Shown: in pieces, positions 1 through 12,900 of the stretch
How the letters are laid out: the number at the start of each line of letters is the position of its first letter
Numbering within the stretch: the stretch's first letter is position 1
Assembly: GCF_035083965.1 (NCBI RefSeq)
Contig: NC_089732.1
Span: 11,175,424-11,239,423, forward strand
Reading direction: 5' to 3'
DNA: 64,000 bases
Origin: Branchiostoma lanceolatum
Taxonomy: Eukaryota; Chordata; Leptocardii; Amphioxiformes; Branchiostomatidae
Program-made: the position numbers and the translations under genes
The notes under the pieces: generated by a model
Seen by the model: only the letters and a program-made list of their open reading frames with translations
Told to the model about the DNA's origin: nothing
The model's database searches: none

Positions 1-522
1 CATCGTCACGGCACTGGATGACGTCAGGACTGCTCTCTCCCCGTAAGGTCATCTGTGGAATTTTGACAAAATACCTTTATACATCTAATTTCTCTATTTT
101 TAAAAAGTATTTACATGTATTGTTGATTAAAAAACATAATACCACAAAAATATATTTTTTTGACTGTATTTTGTTTTGTCTTAAAAACAACTTTTCAATA
201 AATCATCTACAAAAATGTATTCAAATGTTAAAGAAAATTTGAACAGTATTTTCAAAATTTTAAATGTTAGTCGTTGAAATTATGAAAGTAAGTAGTATTT
301 GTGCAGAATAGTAACTATCTTTTGATCAACAATCATTGTTAAATTCACATTGTTGTGCGAAGCCGTTGCTTGCAACATGTCCTCACGAAATGAACACCAT
401 TATCATTATCAAACTCACACAAAACTTCTCCTCTTGACATAATGCGTTGTAAAAGATACAAGCAACACAAAAGGCTCTATTTTTTCTTTTTTTTTCTCTT
501 GGATGCTAGCGTTGTTCTGCAG

Positions 523-1426
523 CAAAAACAACAGAAGCCCGTACCCGCAGCCAAGAAGGAATCCTCCAACAGAGTTGTCAAGCCGCCGACCCACGTGAAG
601 CGTCATCACTACGTGGCACCGCCGCTGGCCAGTAGAATGGTGCATGCGCAGTACAGGTACGTCTCAGAGTCTAGTGCTGTGTACATAAACTAATGTTCAG
701 GTTAAGGTTCGGATTCAGGTCCAGAGGTTCAGGCTCTGGACAGCGGAGTTTGCATTACACGGACCATGACTATAGTGTTACTTTTGTTCCAACACTACTA
801 GTATTCACGAAAGCCACCAACATACCATATTGCCTCTAGTCAAAGATAGCGTTGCCAAGCTATAGTAAGAAATAGCAGTAGTATCCAATAATGTATCTAG
901 CAAAAACAATATGAAGCATCTACTCTATTCTACAATGATGACTTTAATATTTTCTTAGCAACACTATGTTATTTTATGAATTCGTCTAGAAGTGATTATC
1001 ATAATTTATTGTGTAGCCATTGCATTGGTCATTTTTACCATAAAATCGTGACGCTATTAATTTAACCTGGGTTACATAAATCCGCCACATTGAGAAACAG
1101 TGGATTTGAGAGATCTCTAGTGCAGCACCCACAGGTATGCACAGGAGTGCATTATTCTTAGGGACGTCGGGTTGGAGATCTGTTGGGACGAATCTTTTCA
1201 GGGTGACGGAATTATGTACCCTGACGGAATTATGTTAGTAGATGATATACCATTTATCTCACCTTGCAGCAGTTACAGTGGATTCAACGACATCGGCTAC
1301 ACCTCGCACGAGGACCCTCCCATCACGTCCACGGCCATCCTGCTCCTACTGCTAGGTCTACTGCTGACCGTAGTCAGCGCAGCCGGCATAACCTTCTACT
1401 GCCACGTGGTCAGAAGAAGACGCTAA
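523..1426 (+). CDS. 3' end of an unrecognised single-pass membrane protein gene (last two exons)
   Basis: Two exons join in phase. Exon A (523-656) follows a pyrimidine-rich acceptor ending ctgcag and ends phase 2 at a gtacgt donor. Exon B (1270-1426) follows an accttgcag acceptor and ends in TAA. The joined frame is rich in Lys/Pro/His (PTHVKRHHY), then a short Ser/Tyr/Gly stretch, then one strongly hydrophobic segment beginning TAILLLLLGLLL, and a final HVVRRRR tail. This suggests a type I membrane protein with a very short basic cytoplasmic tail. The basic KRHH stretch before the membrane segment could be a processing site, but that is a guess. Upstream exons lie outside the window; a possible exon at 1-43 before a gtaagg donor does not obviously match in phase. 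I do not recognise the family. Confidence 0.6.
1066..1165 (-). mobile_element. Short inverted-repeat element (MITE-like), copy of the element at 45.4 kb
   Basis: The reverse complement of this intronic segment matches 45,430-45,562. Both share a gtgctgca..agagatctctcaaa core and an end resembling GGGTWACATAAWTCCGC. It lies in the intron between the two terminal exons of the membrane-protein gene. The left end is clear; the other end is degraded. No transposase is visible, and the family is not identified. Confidence 0.5.
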
Positions 1427-3544
1427 AACCCGCTAAGCTATGTACATGTACATATAACTCTTACACATAATGCACTGTCTAGAAAACGGAGAACATATAA
1501 AGTACATGTAGCGTTATAAGTGTCATCTAAGTTCACGAGAGTATGGCTTGCATTCTGCTGCTGTTTGAGTCATATTCTCTGGCGGTTTCCAAATTGAAGA
1601 AAACAGAATGAAGAACAAGAACACCCTCACTGCAAGAAATCCAATCTTTAAGCATGCCTTAAAAGCATGCGTAAAGGCACATTAACATGAAATTTGTGCT
1701 TTACGTATGGTTTATTTGGGCTAAACGATCTAATTTTGTTTAGTGGGCCTGTCCAGATTGGTAGCATTTAACACATGGATATTCTCGTTTTAAATCACAC
1801 AATATCTTAATTGGGAAGGGAGCAGTTTTTTTGTATCGAACCTGTCTATTCCTCCTATAGGAGCCCCTATGTATACACGAAAAATGCACATGTCTTTGCA
1901 TTTTCCTGTAGTGAAACGCTATCACCTTTATAACCTGGGCAGTGGACAGTATGGAACACTGTAAGGATGAACACTGCAACTTGAAGTTACATCTACATGT
2001 ATGTAATGACAAATACAGACTAGCTATCAACGTAAAGTAAGTATAAATTTGCTCACGAGCAGAGCATGTTAGAAATTTGCTTGTAGCAGATGAATATGTA
2101 TAGGGGTAAAATACAGTTGCAAGATAAATTGAAGTCACACATCAATGCTTTTCATTTCTCCAGAAAAGGAAAACCGAAAACAAGTGATTCAGCGTCTATT
2201 TACTGGATACTTGAATATCCGTACATCATCCATAAACAACAGCATGTTAATGTATGTTTTCCTAATTGTGACTGTGTTGTGTCATGTGGTATAAATAGTG
2301 CATCATAGATAAGTGTGACATCTGTGAGATATTAGACCAATATGTAAATACAATTATAGCTAGATATAAAGACAATTCAAACTCTACAATTGGATACAAT
2401 TCGGGAAATCTCCAAATTTTACCCAATTGTAGAGTTTGAAGTGTCTGTATATACTGTTTACCTGGATGTCTAACCTTCATAAACGTAATTATAGCTAAAT
2501 ATCATAGCAAAAATGACGTTTGCAGTCAATTGCTATTCAGTAACAGAACATGCAAATATCTGGACACATAAATAAATGTACACTAGTCTTGCCCTTATTT
2601 GTGTCAAATAATTATGGCATATTCAAATGTGATTAATACAAGTAATTGTTCATTGTAATAGTGTAAAAATTGCAAAGGTGTAACTGCATGCCTGAAAAAT
2701 GCATTTCAGAATTGTGATAAAAGAGAAAAATTGAGCATGTCTTAAACAAACATTTCTTAGGACTTTGCTCCGTTGAACTGATGTAAAGGTATATCCTCAT
2801 TTGAAAATGCACATCTATTGGTTTGAACAGCTGAATAAAGGGCTTTCAAATTCAAAATGATGAATTCTAGCCAGTATCTTTGCAACAGAAAAAAAATACA
2901 GCACCCCTTATCAACCAGAAACAACAGAAAAAGTAAATCAGGCCTTTTCCCATCAACTTTAATAGTGATGCCAACATACAAGCTGGTTATCCAATTTAAT
3001 TCAACAAGCAATTCATGGTAACTTCAATTCAATATTATTTTGTATATATACTATTTTCTAATTCCAAATTATGATTTAAAAAAATCTCATCTAATCCTCT
3101 TTATAAACAACACTGAATACTTTCTTGCCAAGCTAAAGGCAAGCGTAGAATGAATATCAAATCTAATTGAAATTTGATACTATACTGTCTAATGATATTG
3201 TATATCTAATACAATATCATCTACATATTAACTTAAAGGTTTTGTGGGAAGATGCCTGTGAAAAACAGCATTTGACACCTTTAACAGGGACAGGGGACGT
3301 CACTATCTCAAGGCTATACAAACTGTCTCTTTTCATGTGATAGTCGACATCAGTCACGTGACAACAGAACATGAAAACTAGGTAACTGGATTGAAGAACA
3401 GCCCATAAAAAGTAGCAAACTTTTTCGTTTTGCATGAAGTTAATCATTATAAATATTTTGTCAAAGGCATTTGTCAAATATTAGACAAGGACCTATAACT
3501 AACCCGAAGTTGGCAATTATCAACTCAACAGTTTATGTTTATCA
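1427..3544. other. Convergent intergenic region, AT-rich, no gene seen
   Basis: This stretch lies between the stop of the membrane-protein gene (+) and the 3' end of SHOC1 (-). The open frames are short, low in complexity and lack splice or coding signals. It probably contains both 3' untranslated regions. A small inverted repeat lies at 2370-2446. Confidence 0.5.
2370..2446. mobile_element. Tiny palindromic MITE-like element
   Basis: About 24-bp arms (2370-2393 and 2423-2446) are inverted copies with two mismatches, sharing the core CAAACTCTACAATTGG, around a loop of about 29 bp. No coding capacity. Flanking duplications are not clear. Confidence 0.45.
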
Positions 3545-3643
3545 ATAGCCTGGTTCCCAAACCTATTAGAGCTCCTGAGTCTCCTCTCCTCAAAATATTT
3601 TCAGTAAGGAGACTCAGCAGCTATAATAGGTACCAGGCTGGTT
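3545..3643. mobile_element. Short inverted-repeat element with an 8-bp flanking direct repeat
   Basis: The arms begin AGCCTGGTTCCCAAACC on the left and, inverted, AGCCTGGTACC on the right, and share CTGAGTCTCCT. GTTTATCA occurs on both sides and fits an 8-bp target-site duplication as made by hAT-type transposases. It lies about 50 bp beyond the SHOC1 stop codon, so it is probably in that gene's 3' untranslated region. Confidence 0.5.
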
Positions 3644-3689
3644 TATCAGCAAACATGAAACTTCCTGCAAATGAATATCTTTGCATATC

Positions 3690-3930
3690 TCAGAAGAAAG
3701 AAAGACGTGTCTGGCCGCCTCTCGCACCAGGTACCTTCTCATACATGAGCTTGCGCCTCTTTGTTGCTGAGGACATGGTCACGTGACTGAAGTCATCTGG
3801 GTACATAGCATACTGCTCATTGAACTCACTTGCTGGAAAGTCACAAGAAGTTCTCATGAGTATCTTTCACCCAGAACAATTCATGTTCATCAGGAGAAAT
3901 CAGTATTCTATTACAACCAGGTCCTAGAGT

Positions 3931-3988
<58 letters not shown>

Positions 3989-6900
3989 ACACAGGCATGA
4001 TTTTGCGAATGAACAACAGAAGATAGAACAAAAGAATATTATCATCAAAGTGTATAAAAGACAATAGGGTTTATCAAACAATAGAAATAGATTCCACTGT
4101 ACATTACCTCTGTCCTCAATGTCAGCATGGCGGGACGGAACCCTGTGATCTGAGGGATCCCTGGTTACCATGGGTGTCTGGAAAATATAATAATGATACT
4201 GTACTATTGCACAACAATTGGACAAGGTATGGCCTCTACTGACATCTAATGAGAGAAAGCCACGTTTTAACAACACAAAATCAAACAACAGGTTGGCCAC
4301 AAAGGCCAATGACATTAATGACCTGTTGCACAATTCCACGAAGACGGGTGTTTTCTGAAATATTACATGACCCATAAGACTGCTATGGTGAAAAAAACAC
4401 AATATGCATCATCTCACCTATACTAGCAGATATACCACACTACATACAGATGCAGCAAAGGAATCGTGAGTTGTAGCTGCGAACGTTCGGACATGGCCAA
4501 CCACAATACTCCTGTCCGAGGTTACTGACTTTCTTCACAGAGAAATAAAGGTAATGAGCATTTTTAAATTTATAGATTCTAAGAAGAAACAGGTTTTGCT
4601 TTTTTTCCTGTTAAACTGTGACACAAATTTGTTTGCACAGATGCAAACTGGTAGAGTCTAATTTTCAAAGGATATGTCTTTCAGCACCATGGACAGCTGC
4701 TCTTGTTTTTTAAACATATCGTTTCTTGTTCTACTAAGAGTAAGAAGGTGGAATGTAACATTTTGCAACAAGTTTTGTGTAATTCTTTACATGTTCTATC
4801 TAAGTTTGTACTTGCTATTTGTGGGTGAAGTAAAAATTGTTTCCTCTTTTTTATCTACACACCTTCCCATTGCGATTTCCTCTTTGGTCTCTATATCCAG
4901 GCTTTGTCGATTGCAGCCCTCTCGAGCTGTACTGGTTGTTGGTACTTTTCATATGCTGATGATGGTAGGGTTGGGCAACAGCCACGTTGGCACCATATTT
5001 GGGTGGCTGGTTCAGAACCTCAGCACCATACTGCGAGAAGAGCCGCCTAGATGACGGCTGTGAAACTGCAGGAGTTGGACATCCTCCGTATGCTGCCTGG
5101 TGTGAGGATGAAATTGTGTTGACATTTTGTCCATTGTTGTAGAGGTTTGTGAAAGTTGCTAAGTAGTCAGGAGTAGCTGCATGTGTGTTTCCCTGTCTTG
5201 TGATAGTTGCTGAGGCTACACCACCGGTGGTGAGGGATGTCGTTTCTGATGGTTCTTTGTCGAGGGGTGTTGCAGCAGCAAAAGGTTTCACAGAAATGAT
5301 GGCATTGCTGTGGGCATAGCCATCATCATACCCATGTTGTCTGCTTTGCCTTGCAACAGGAAAAGGTATCTGCTGTGGTTTTGAAACTGAAGCAGTGTGC
5401 CATAAGGAAACACTCGACAAATTTGTCTGTGCTTTGGTTTGGTGATGCATGCCAGGAAAAGCAGAAGAGTTGACTGAATCACTCTGGACGTTGACATTTC
5501 CACGGATGCTTTCGATGCTCTCATTACTGTTGAGGTCTCGACGAGCTCCTAGTATGCTCAAATCGCAAGTGGAGGCTATGAACTCCAATGGAGTCTGTTC
5601 GTAGATTGACTTGCTTAGCATAGAAAACTCATGCTGTTCAGGTCTTGTAGGGTAAGTGGCTCTGTTACTTGCCTCATTTGTCAGGTTTTTATTTGCATAT
5701 GACTGATTTGCAATCCGCTCTGATGAACCTTTCTTCATGTTTTGGCAGATGAAAGGCATGGATGCTGTCAGAGATGCTGGATTTTGGGTGTATCTATTAG
5801 CACTAATAGCCATAGAGGATTCATTGGAATAACATTGAGCGCTTGAGACATTGAAGCTACTTTCATACATTCCTTTGGGTGCTGCACTATTGCCAACATC
5901 ATGCACATTCATGTCAAAATGATTCCTGGGCCTCTTGGGGCTCATTACATAGGCATCAAGGTTTTCACCTCTTGTGTGAGATTGCATCATCTCAGGATGG
6001 GGGACATCTCTTGTGTGAAAGGCGGGATTCTGTACTGACATATTGTTACGTGTTTCACCGCTTACTACCTGATTGGTATTACTCTCCAGGTCTTGTAGAG
6101 ATGTGTGAACATTCGGTTTCCTCACAAGCATTTCATCATCACTGCATCCTGTAGCAATGGTGTTTTCTGGTAGTTTTGACCCTAGAGGCAGACAGTTGTT
6201 GTATTGTTGTGGAGAGGAAGTAGGCATGTCTGTTCTAGAGTGAACATCTGGCTCACAGTGTGCAACTTGATAGAAGGCCTGGAAGGAAGAAAAAAACATT
6301 TCATTGTGTGATCAACACCTAGAAATTAATGAAATGTATATAATCATTAATCAAAACTATTTGCTGTAATAAAGAATATAAAGAACACCGCTAGGCCCTA
6401 ATTACACAGTACAACACACGCATTTCTTACTTAACTTGGAGTCGCCTCAGGACTGTGCAAGGAGAACTCCAGGCCACTTAAATAGCATTTTATAGAAGGA
6501 AAACTCCACTTGAGCAGCTCAAAGCTCCTCACACACAGCCCCAAGCTTGAGTTGACTCCAAAAACCTGTTTGTAAATCAGGCCATGGATACAACAGGTGG
6601 TTCCTATCTGTGCATTCTCACCTGTAGCACTTTTTGGGGTATCCATGGACACAAGGTGACTAGTTCTTGCATGGGACAGGTGAGTAGTTGGTACAGAGGT
6701 GCAGCTGTCAGCATCACCTGAGCACTGTAGTAGTGACATACATCAAATCATTTCCTTTGCCAAGAAGGTTATGTTTTCAGGTGTGTCTGTCTGTTTGTGA
6801 ACAGCATAACTCAAGAAGTCGTGAATGGATCTTTATGATATTTGGTATGTCAGTACCGGTTGGCAGAAGGAAGCAACAATTAGATTATGCATCTCCTACC

Positions 6901-9900
6901 GGCTTGTTACAGAAGTGCAGTGGAACTATTCTTGTGTTCTGCACATGCAACGGTCAAGTGGCAGAAAGCTCTTGGGCCAGAGTTAGTGGTGAACGTTTGG
7001 GTTCCCTAGCCGCTTTCTTTGTTTATTTTACTGACACAGTTAGCATGAACAGTTAGTGATGCAGAAGCTTTTGCATTGTTTTAACTTAACCGATTGTAAC
7101 AATTATATCATATTTTGAATGGCCAGACTTACCTGAATGAGTTGATACAGGGGAAGGAGAGGAGAAACTTCTCATGCTAGAAGAGAAAGAACGACATTGC
7201 ATCACTGTCAAAGATGGTACAAACAAGCAAGTGAAGATCAATATATACTTCTTTACTACAAGACCAAAAATCAAGGATTTCATAGCTCATGATCACAAAG
7301 CAGCAGTGAGTATCACAGACCACTGGTTGTGTCCGCGAGGCACAGTGGTCTGTGAAATCGCCGCATTTGGTTCAAACTCATGCCCAAGATTGAGCATAAC
7401 TGGGCGGGAATGGGAAACTGGTGACCTTGTGTATGAGGAAGAAAAATGGCGTCAAACCTCTGTACGTAAAAGAACCCAACACTCTCACAACATGTCACAA
7501 GAAGAGAAGGCCAGTGACCCTGTGCTTGGCTGCACTAATCCTTTGTTTGCTTTACCTTTACCTCTCTATGCCCTGAGAAGGACAGCTGAGGAGTTATGGA
7601 AACTTAATATACACTAACAGACCATGCTCATGTCTTCAGTAAGCCATGTTCGTTTGATCCAGTCATGTTCTGCCCAGACTGTGGTGTGAGCCAGTGTTCT
7701 GTCTCCTACCTCCCTCACCAGCCTGGCTGCATCCGTGGTGCTACTCGCATACAGGAGCTGGAAACAAACAAACAAGAAACAACCTTTGCCTAAGGCCAAG
7801 CCAATTTAATTTCCTGAATCTCATTTGTCTGACTTGACAAAAATCAAACTTTAACCATTCTGGGCATACATTAAACCCCCTTAAGAAGAGGGTTAGATGT
7901 TCTTGAGTGAAGATGAGGATAAAGAAAATAGAAAACACAACCTTGACTTCAAAGCCATGATCTTTTGGTGAGAGGTGTGTGATGGCAGCAGTGAGTCGTG
8001 CCAGGTTGCTGGTGACAGCTCCAGAGAAGGGGTAGGTGGTGTTTTTGCCCTGACAGGTGTACAGGAGTGTCCAGCACAGCTGGAACTTTGGAGCCAATCC
8101 CAGCAACTGGTTAATCAAAGGGTCCACTTCCTTGTCTCCAAGCAAACCTGATTGAAAATGAGACCAATCAGGGATCGTTTGTTTAGATACTTGTAGTGCC
8201 TAGTGGCACATAGGGCAGTAAGTCTCCTTGCCGTTTCTGTAGCAAGGCAATTTCTGCATTTCACAGGCAATAACCTCACATAAAGTATGCACCCGACTTT
8301 GACAATGACTTGCGACACCTTTCGGATTAGGTTTAAAAAGTGTGTACTTTATTCAAGAAAATACGATACTGCATAATTTTATCTATTATGTACCTGTGAG
8401 TTCCTGCAGTACCATGCATGTTCTCTCATCCACAATGATGTCTGGATGTGCCTGACCTGTCCTAGCAGTGGAAGTCTTCAGTTGGGAGTAGTCTCTTTCC
8501 ACTATCAGCACATCATGTCTGAAGAACAGAATTGAACTTAGAACATGACATAGTCCTTATGTTATTAGCTTCATACCAATTCATTGTTATTTGAACATTT
8601 GATAGAATATAATAATTTTAGTTATTGGACAAAATTGGTGATCATGAGTGCAATTTCAAAACATGGTTTCAAAATTCTGAAAAGAACAAGGAAGCTTATT
8701 GCTTTAAAAGTTGTGATTAGCAGCACTTATACCCTTTTGTCCATGCTGATTCAACACTTTCCCTTCTCTCAAGCCATTGCAGGGCTCGAAATTCTTTTTC
8801 GGAAAAAGGTGCACTGGTGCACCCAACCCAAAATATTAGGTGCACAGAAAAAAATTTGGGTGCACCACATAAAATGAACTTGAATGTCAGCAAAACTGTT
8901 TGTTGCTATCTTAAGAGCTTCAATCTGTAATTCTATCCAGATTTCAAATTTCAACCAAGCAAAAAATCAAATAAAGTACAGCAAAGGTTATATTGCTTTT
9001 TCTGATACTTACATTTCAAGTATATTCTGTATGATAGTGTACAAGAGAACCGTTACTCAATACAGTACAAAAATATCTAGGCGCACCAGTGCACCCACAG
9101 TCAAAAATTAGGTGCACAGCTCCAATTTTGGGTGCACACAGGCGCACATGCACCCACTATTTTGAGCCCTGAATTGTCTATGCTGCCAAACCTTTGTCAA
9201 CAATAGGTACTACACATGTACAACAGATTACCTGATCTACAGTGTTCATGAACTTTCAGTAGATCTAGGGTAAACCTTACCTGGCCTCCAGAAGATGGAG
9301 TAGTTCACTGTTTGCAGTTAGTCTCCTTGAGCCAATGAATGTGTACTGGGGGTGTGTACCTGACTGTTGTTTACAGCTCACTGTAGTCGGTAAAGCTGCA
9401 AACAAACAGATGCATACTCAAAAAACAAGGCTACTCTTTTCATTTACCTTATTACTGTTACAGTAAAACTACACACAGACATTGAGTCACAAAAAAAGTT
9501 GTGTTTCTAGCATTCCATAAATGCCATATTTTCTAGGATTTTCAATGGAGCAGAGGTGTTAACTGTTGCGTCCCCCTAGACACTGAAGTATAAAGAGGGT
9601 AATGCCACCTATACCTATGTACTAGCTTTAAAGGAGAGTTAATTGAAATGTTTACCAGCTCTGTCAGACTCCCAGGGCCCTAGTGTCTTCAGTGCCAGGT
9701 GTCTGATGTGTTGTCTCTTACACAGATCCATCCAGTGGGAGGTTTCCTGGTACTGGTACTCAACCACCAGGGAAAACTGTGCCCAGGGAAAGTCACTGCC
9801 TATGATACTGCTGCACACCACCAGGCAGTCACTCTTGTCAAGCCTAGTTAGAGATATGAATGGTTTTGGTGTGACAAGTCGTTCAGTGTGATATAGTCAG

Positions 9901-12900
9901 TTGCTGCCACATGGTGTGTGACACTGAATAGCAGTTATGCTAAATGACCAATTCAGATTCAGAAATCATCACTGCATATCCAACTAGATGTTTGTTCAAA
10001 CCATACTTACAATTTAAAAATGGAATACTAAAGACTACAATGACAGACATCAAAAACAAAAGTACATGGCAGTTACGCGTAGGGAAGTCATCAAAGGAAA
10101 CATACAGACTTAACTATTGTGATAATGAGTTTTCAAACAAGCTCATAACTACGTTGTAGCGAGTAATATACATTTGTATATCACATACAATGTATAATAT
10201 ACTGATTGTATCTTTTATCATGTACACAATGACAAACAGTTGTCACCTTCTAACTACTTCCTCAGATATGACCTGTCCATCAATATCAGCTGAACTCATG
10301 GTCGACACAAAGTTGATTCCTGGTAGAAAATACAAATTGAAACAAGACACAAAAAGCACTTTGCAACAATTGAGGAAACAAACAAACAAACAAACACACA
10401 TCTAAGAAAGAAAGCCAAGTAAGCTGTTATATCTAGTGACAAGAGAAAATAGATCATGTAATTGAAAAATGATTGACACAAACCTTCTATAGTTTGGAGC
10501 ATTTCAACAACTCCTTTGATCAACTGGGATGGATCAGCCTTTAGTATGATCAGGATCTGGAATACGGGTTAGCTGTTAGATAAATGCATGCATGTACGAT
10601 TTTCTATGTAGCTTTTACTAAAGATTTAGTGTTTTCATACCACTGTTACTACTACTATTCTTGGCTTTGAATCCAGATATTCTGCCGATCTTGTGTCCTT
10701 GGGAAAGGCACTTAACACGACTTTCCTAACTCCACCCAAGTGTAAAAATTGGTACCTGAATTTGGTTGGGGAGGTAAAAGACAGTGGAAGGAGAGGGTTG
10801 GTCTCTGCCTTCCAATACCGTGCCCTTCGATCAGTGGATAACAACCCAACTAAGCTGGTGTGTTACACCAAATGGCAGTTAGACCGGCTATACAGATACA
10901 GACCCAGAACACACTGCCCCTACAGCCTCAAAAAAGCAACAACCAAAATGTCTGAGGTCAGATTCTAACTAGAATGGAATAAGGTCTTAGATAAAGCATG
11001 ATTTTGGATACTAAGAATACCTTAGGATCCTGATCACTGCTCTTACACTTCTTCCTGACCCTCCACTCTGCTATCTGCTTTGCCATCTCCAGTAGTTTAG
11101 GGTGGAGCACCCTTTTCTGTTGGAACAGGCAGTGGGCCTGGCACAGGTGATGGTGCACATACTCTAGGCTATCTAGAAATAACAACAACATGGGGAAATG
11201 GGTCTTTCACTTCTGATTGAGTCTATTGAGATACCCTTTAGCCCATTTGAGGGCAAGTCTTTCATGGCTCATAAAACAATTTGCAATACATTATACATAT
11301 GTATAGGCACAGATTACACAAGGTACACACTACAGTAAGGTTGTCCTTTTGTGTTTATTGCAATTTTGAGTACTTGAAAATGTTGCCAACATAGTCATTT
11401 GTATGTTAGAAATAAGGGATACATTTTATGATTGTTGTTATGCTAGTAACATTACAAATTTGCATTGTGAAGTAGGGCATAGCAAGGACAGCTTGTAAAC
11501 GAAAGTAAACAGTCAAGATGCTCTCAAAATATAATTTGTAATAAATTTGAAGAACAACCTTTAAGCACAGATTATTCTCTTTTAAAGCCTTTGAAGGGCG
11601 AATTTTGTGAATTGAAGACATTAAAATGAAGCAATAGGTGTCAGTGTGGCTCACCTCCCAGAGTATCTCTGTACTTGTCTTGAACTGCCCCAAGGTGAGC
11701 TGTTTAAAAAAAGAAGGTTGAATGTTTAATCCCATATAAAAGAACTTGGAAAACAAATAATACAATATACTACATTTGAAAAGAATATTTGGCCCAAAAA
11801 ATTGTATAATTCATAGATCTAAAATAATGTATAGATTCATAATTTTTTCTGGTTGTTTACAACAGGACCTTTTCTAAACAAGGGCACTGCACACCCATGA
11901 CCTGACCATGCATCCCCTTAACACGGGGAGCAGATAATCTGACAAGCATAAGTGATTAAGTATTTTGATTGACCAGGGATACTATAGCTACAAGATAACA
12001 TGTGGCCACAGCCTTTAACTGTGACCTGTTGGACAATTTTGCCCCTCAGGAAGCCTTAGAATCCCCAATTTTAACTTTGAAATTCTGTAAAACTCACAAT
12101 GTAATTTTGTATTTCTTTTTCTTGAAAAAAAAAAGCACAGTACAAAGTCAAAGAATATCAATTGATCCTACCTATACCAGTCACTAGTCCACTGTGCAAT
12201 AAGAGATCAGATGTGGTCACCAGGGTATGCAGGCACAGGGACAGCCGGTAACACTGCTGTAAGTTTTCACCTGTTGGTCACAAGGCAGTTTAAGATCTAA
12301 TAACATATAAGCAAACTGTATGTCATCTCTGTGAGTTCAACTTCCATACTCTTTCCAATAAGTACTCAGTGCTAAGCAGAGAAGCAGTATACATGTTATT
12401 TTTAAAGTCACAGGTACAACTCAATCATGGAACCTAACCTACTGCATGCAAATGAGCACTCTACCCACAGCGCTACCAGTGGACTAGCCCCCTTGCACAG
12501 ATGTGGCCCAATCTAAGGAAATGGATACAGGTTCTGCTCCATGGAAAAGACTTAGTTACAATCTATTATTTCATGTATGCTATTTGCACAATAGCCTACC
12601 TTTCACTACCAAGGGCAGACTGACAACATGTAAACTTGGTGCATGACAGCATGATAATCAATTTATTTCAAGACTCCTCAAATATAATTTATTTTGCCAA
12701 TTTCTCATAGACCACTTAGAATCTCTGAGAAATATCACCATCTCTATCTAGTCTATGCAACAACTATTTACCTGGCTCAACGGTGTCTTTTAATGTCTTT
12801 TGTTGCTGCTTGAGTAGGAAAAGGGTGATGTCAGGGGTGAGGGACTCAAACGTGTGTGAGGCTGGAATGATTCCGAACTCACACATGGACGTCATCACAG

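Noticed and set aside
1-43. Possible exon ending at a gtaagg donor at the window edge
   Set aside because: Its open frames do not match the phase of the exon at 523, and too little sequence is available to judge.
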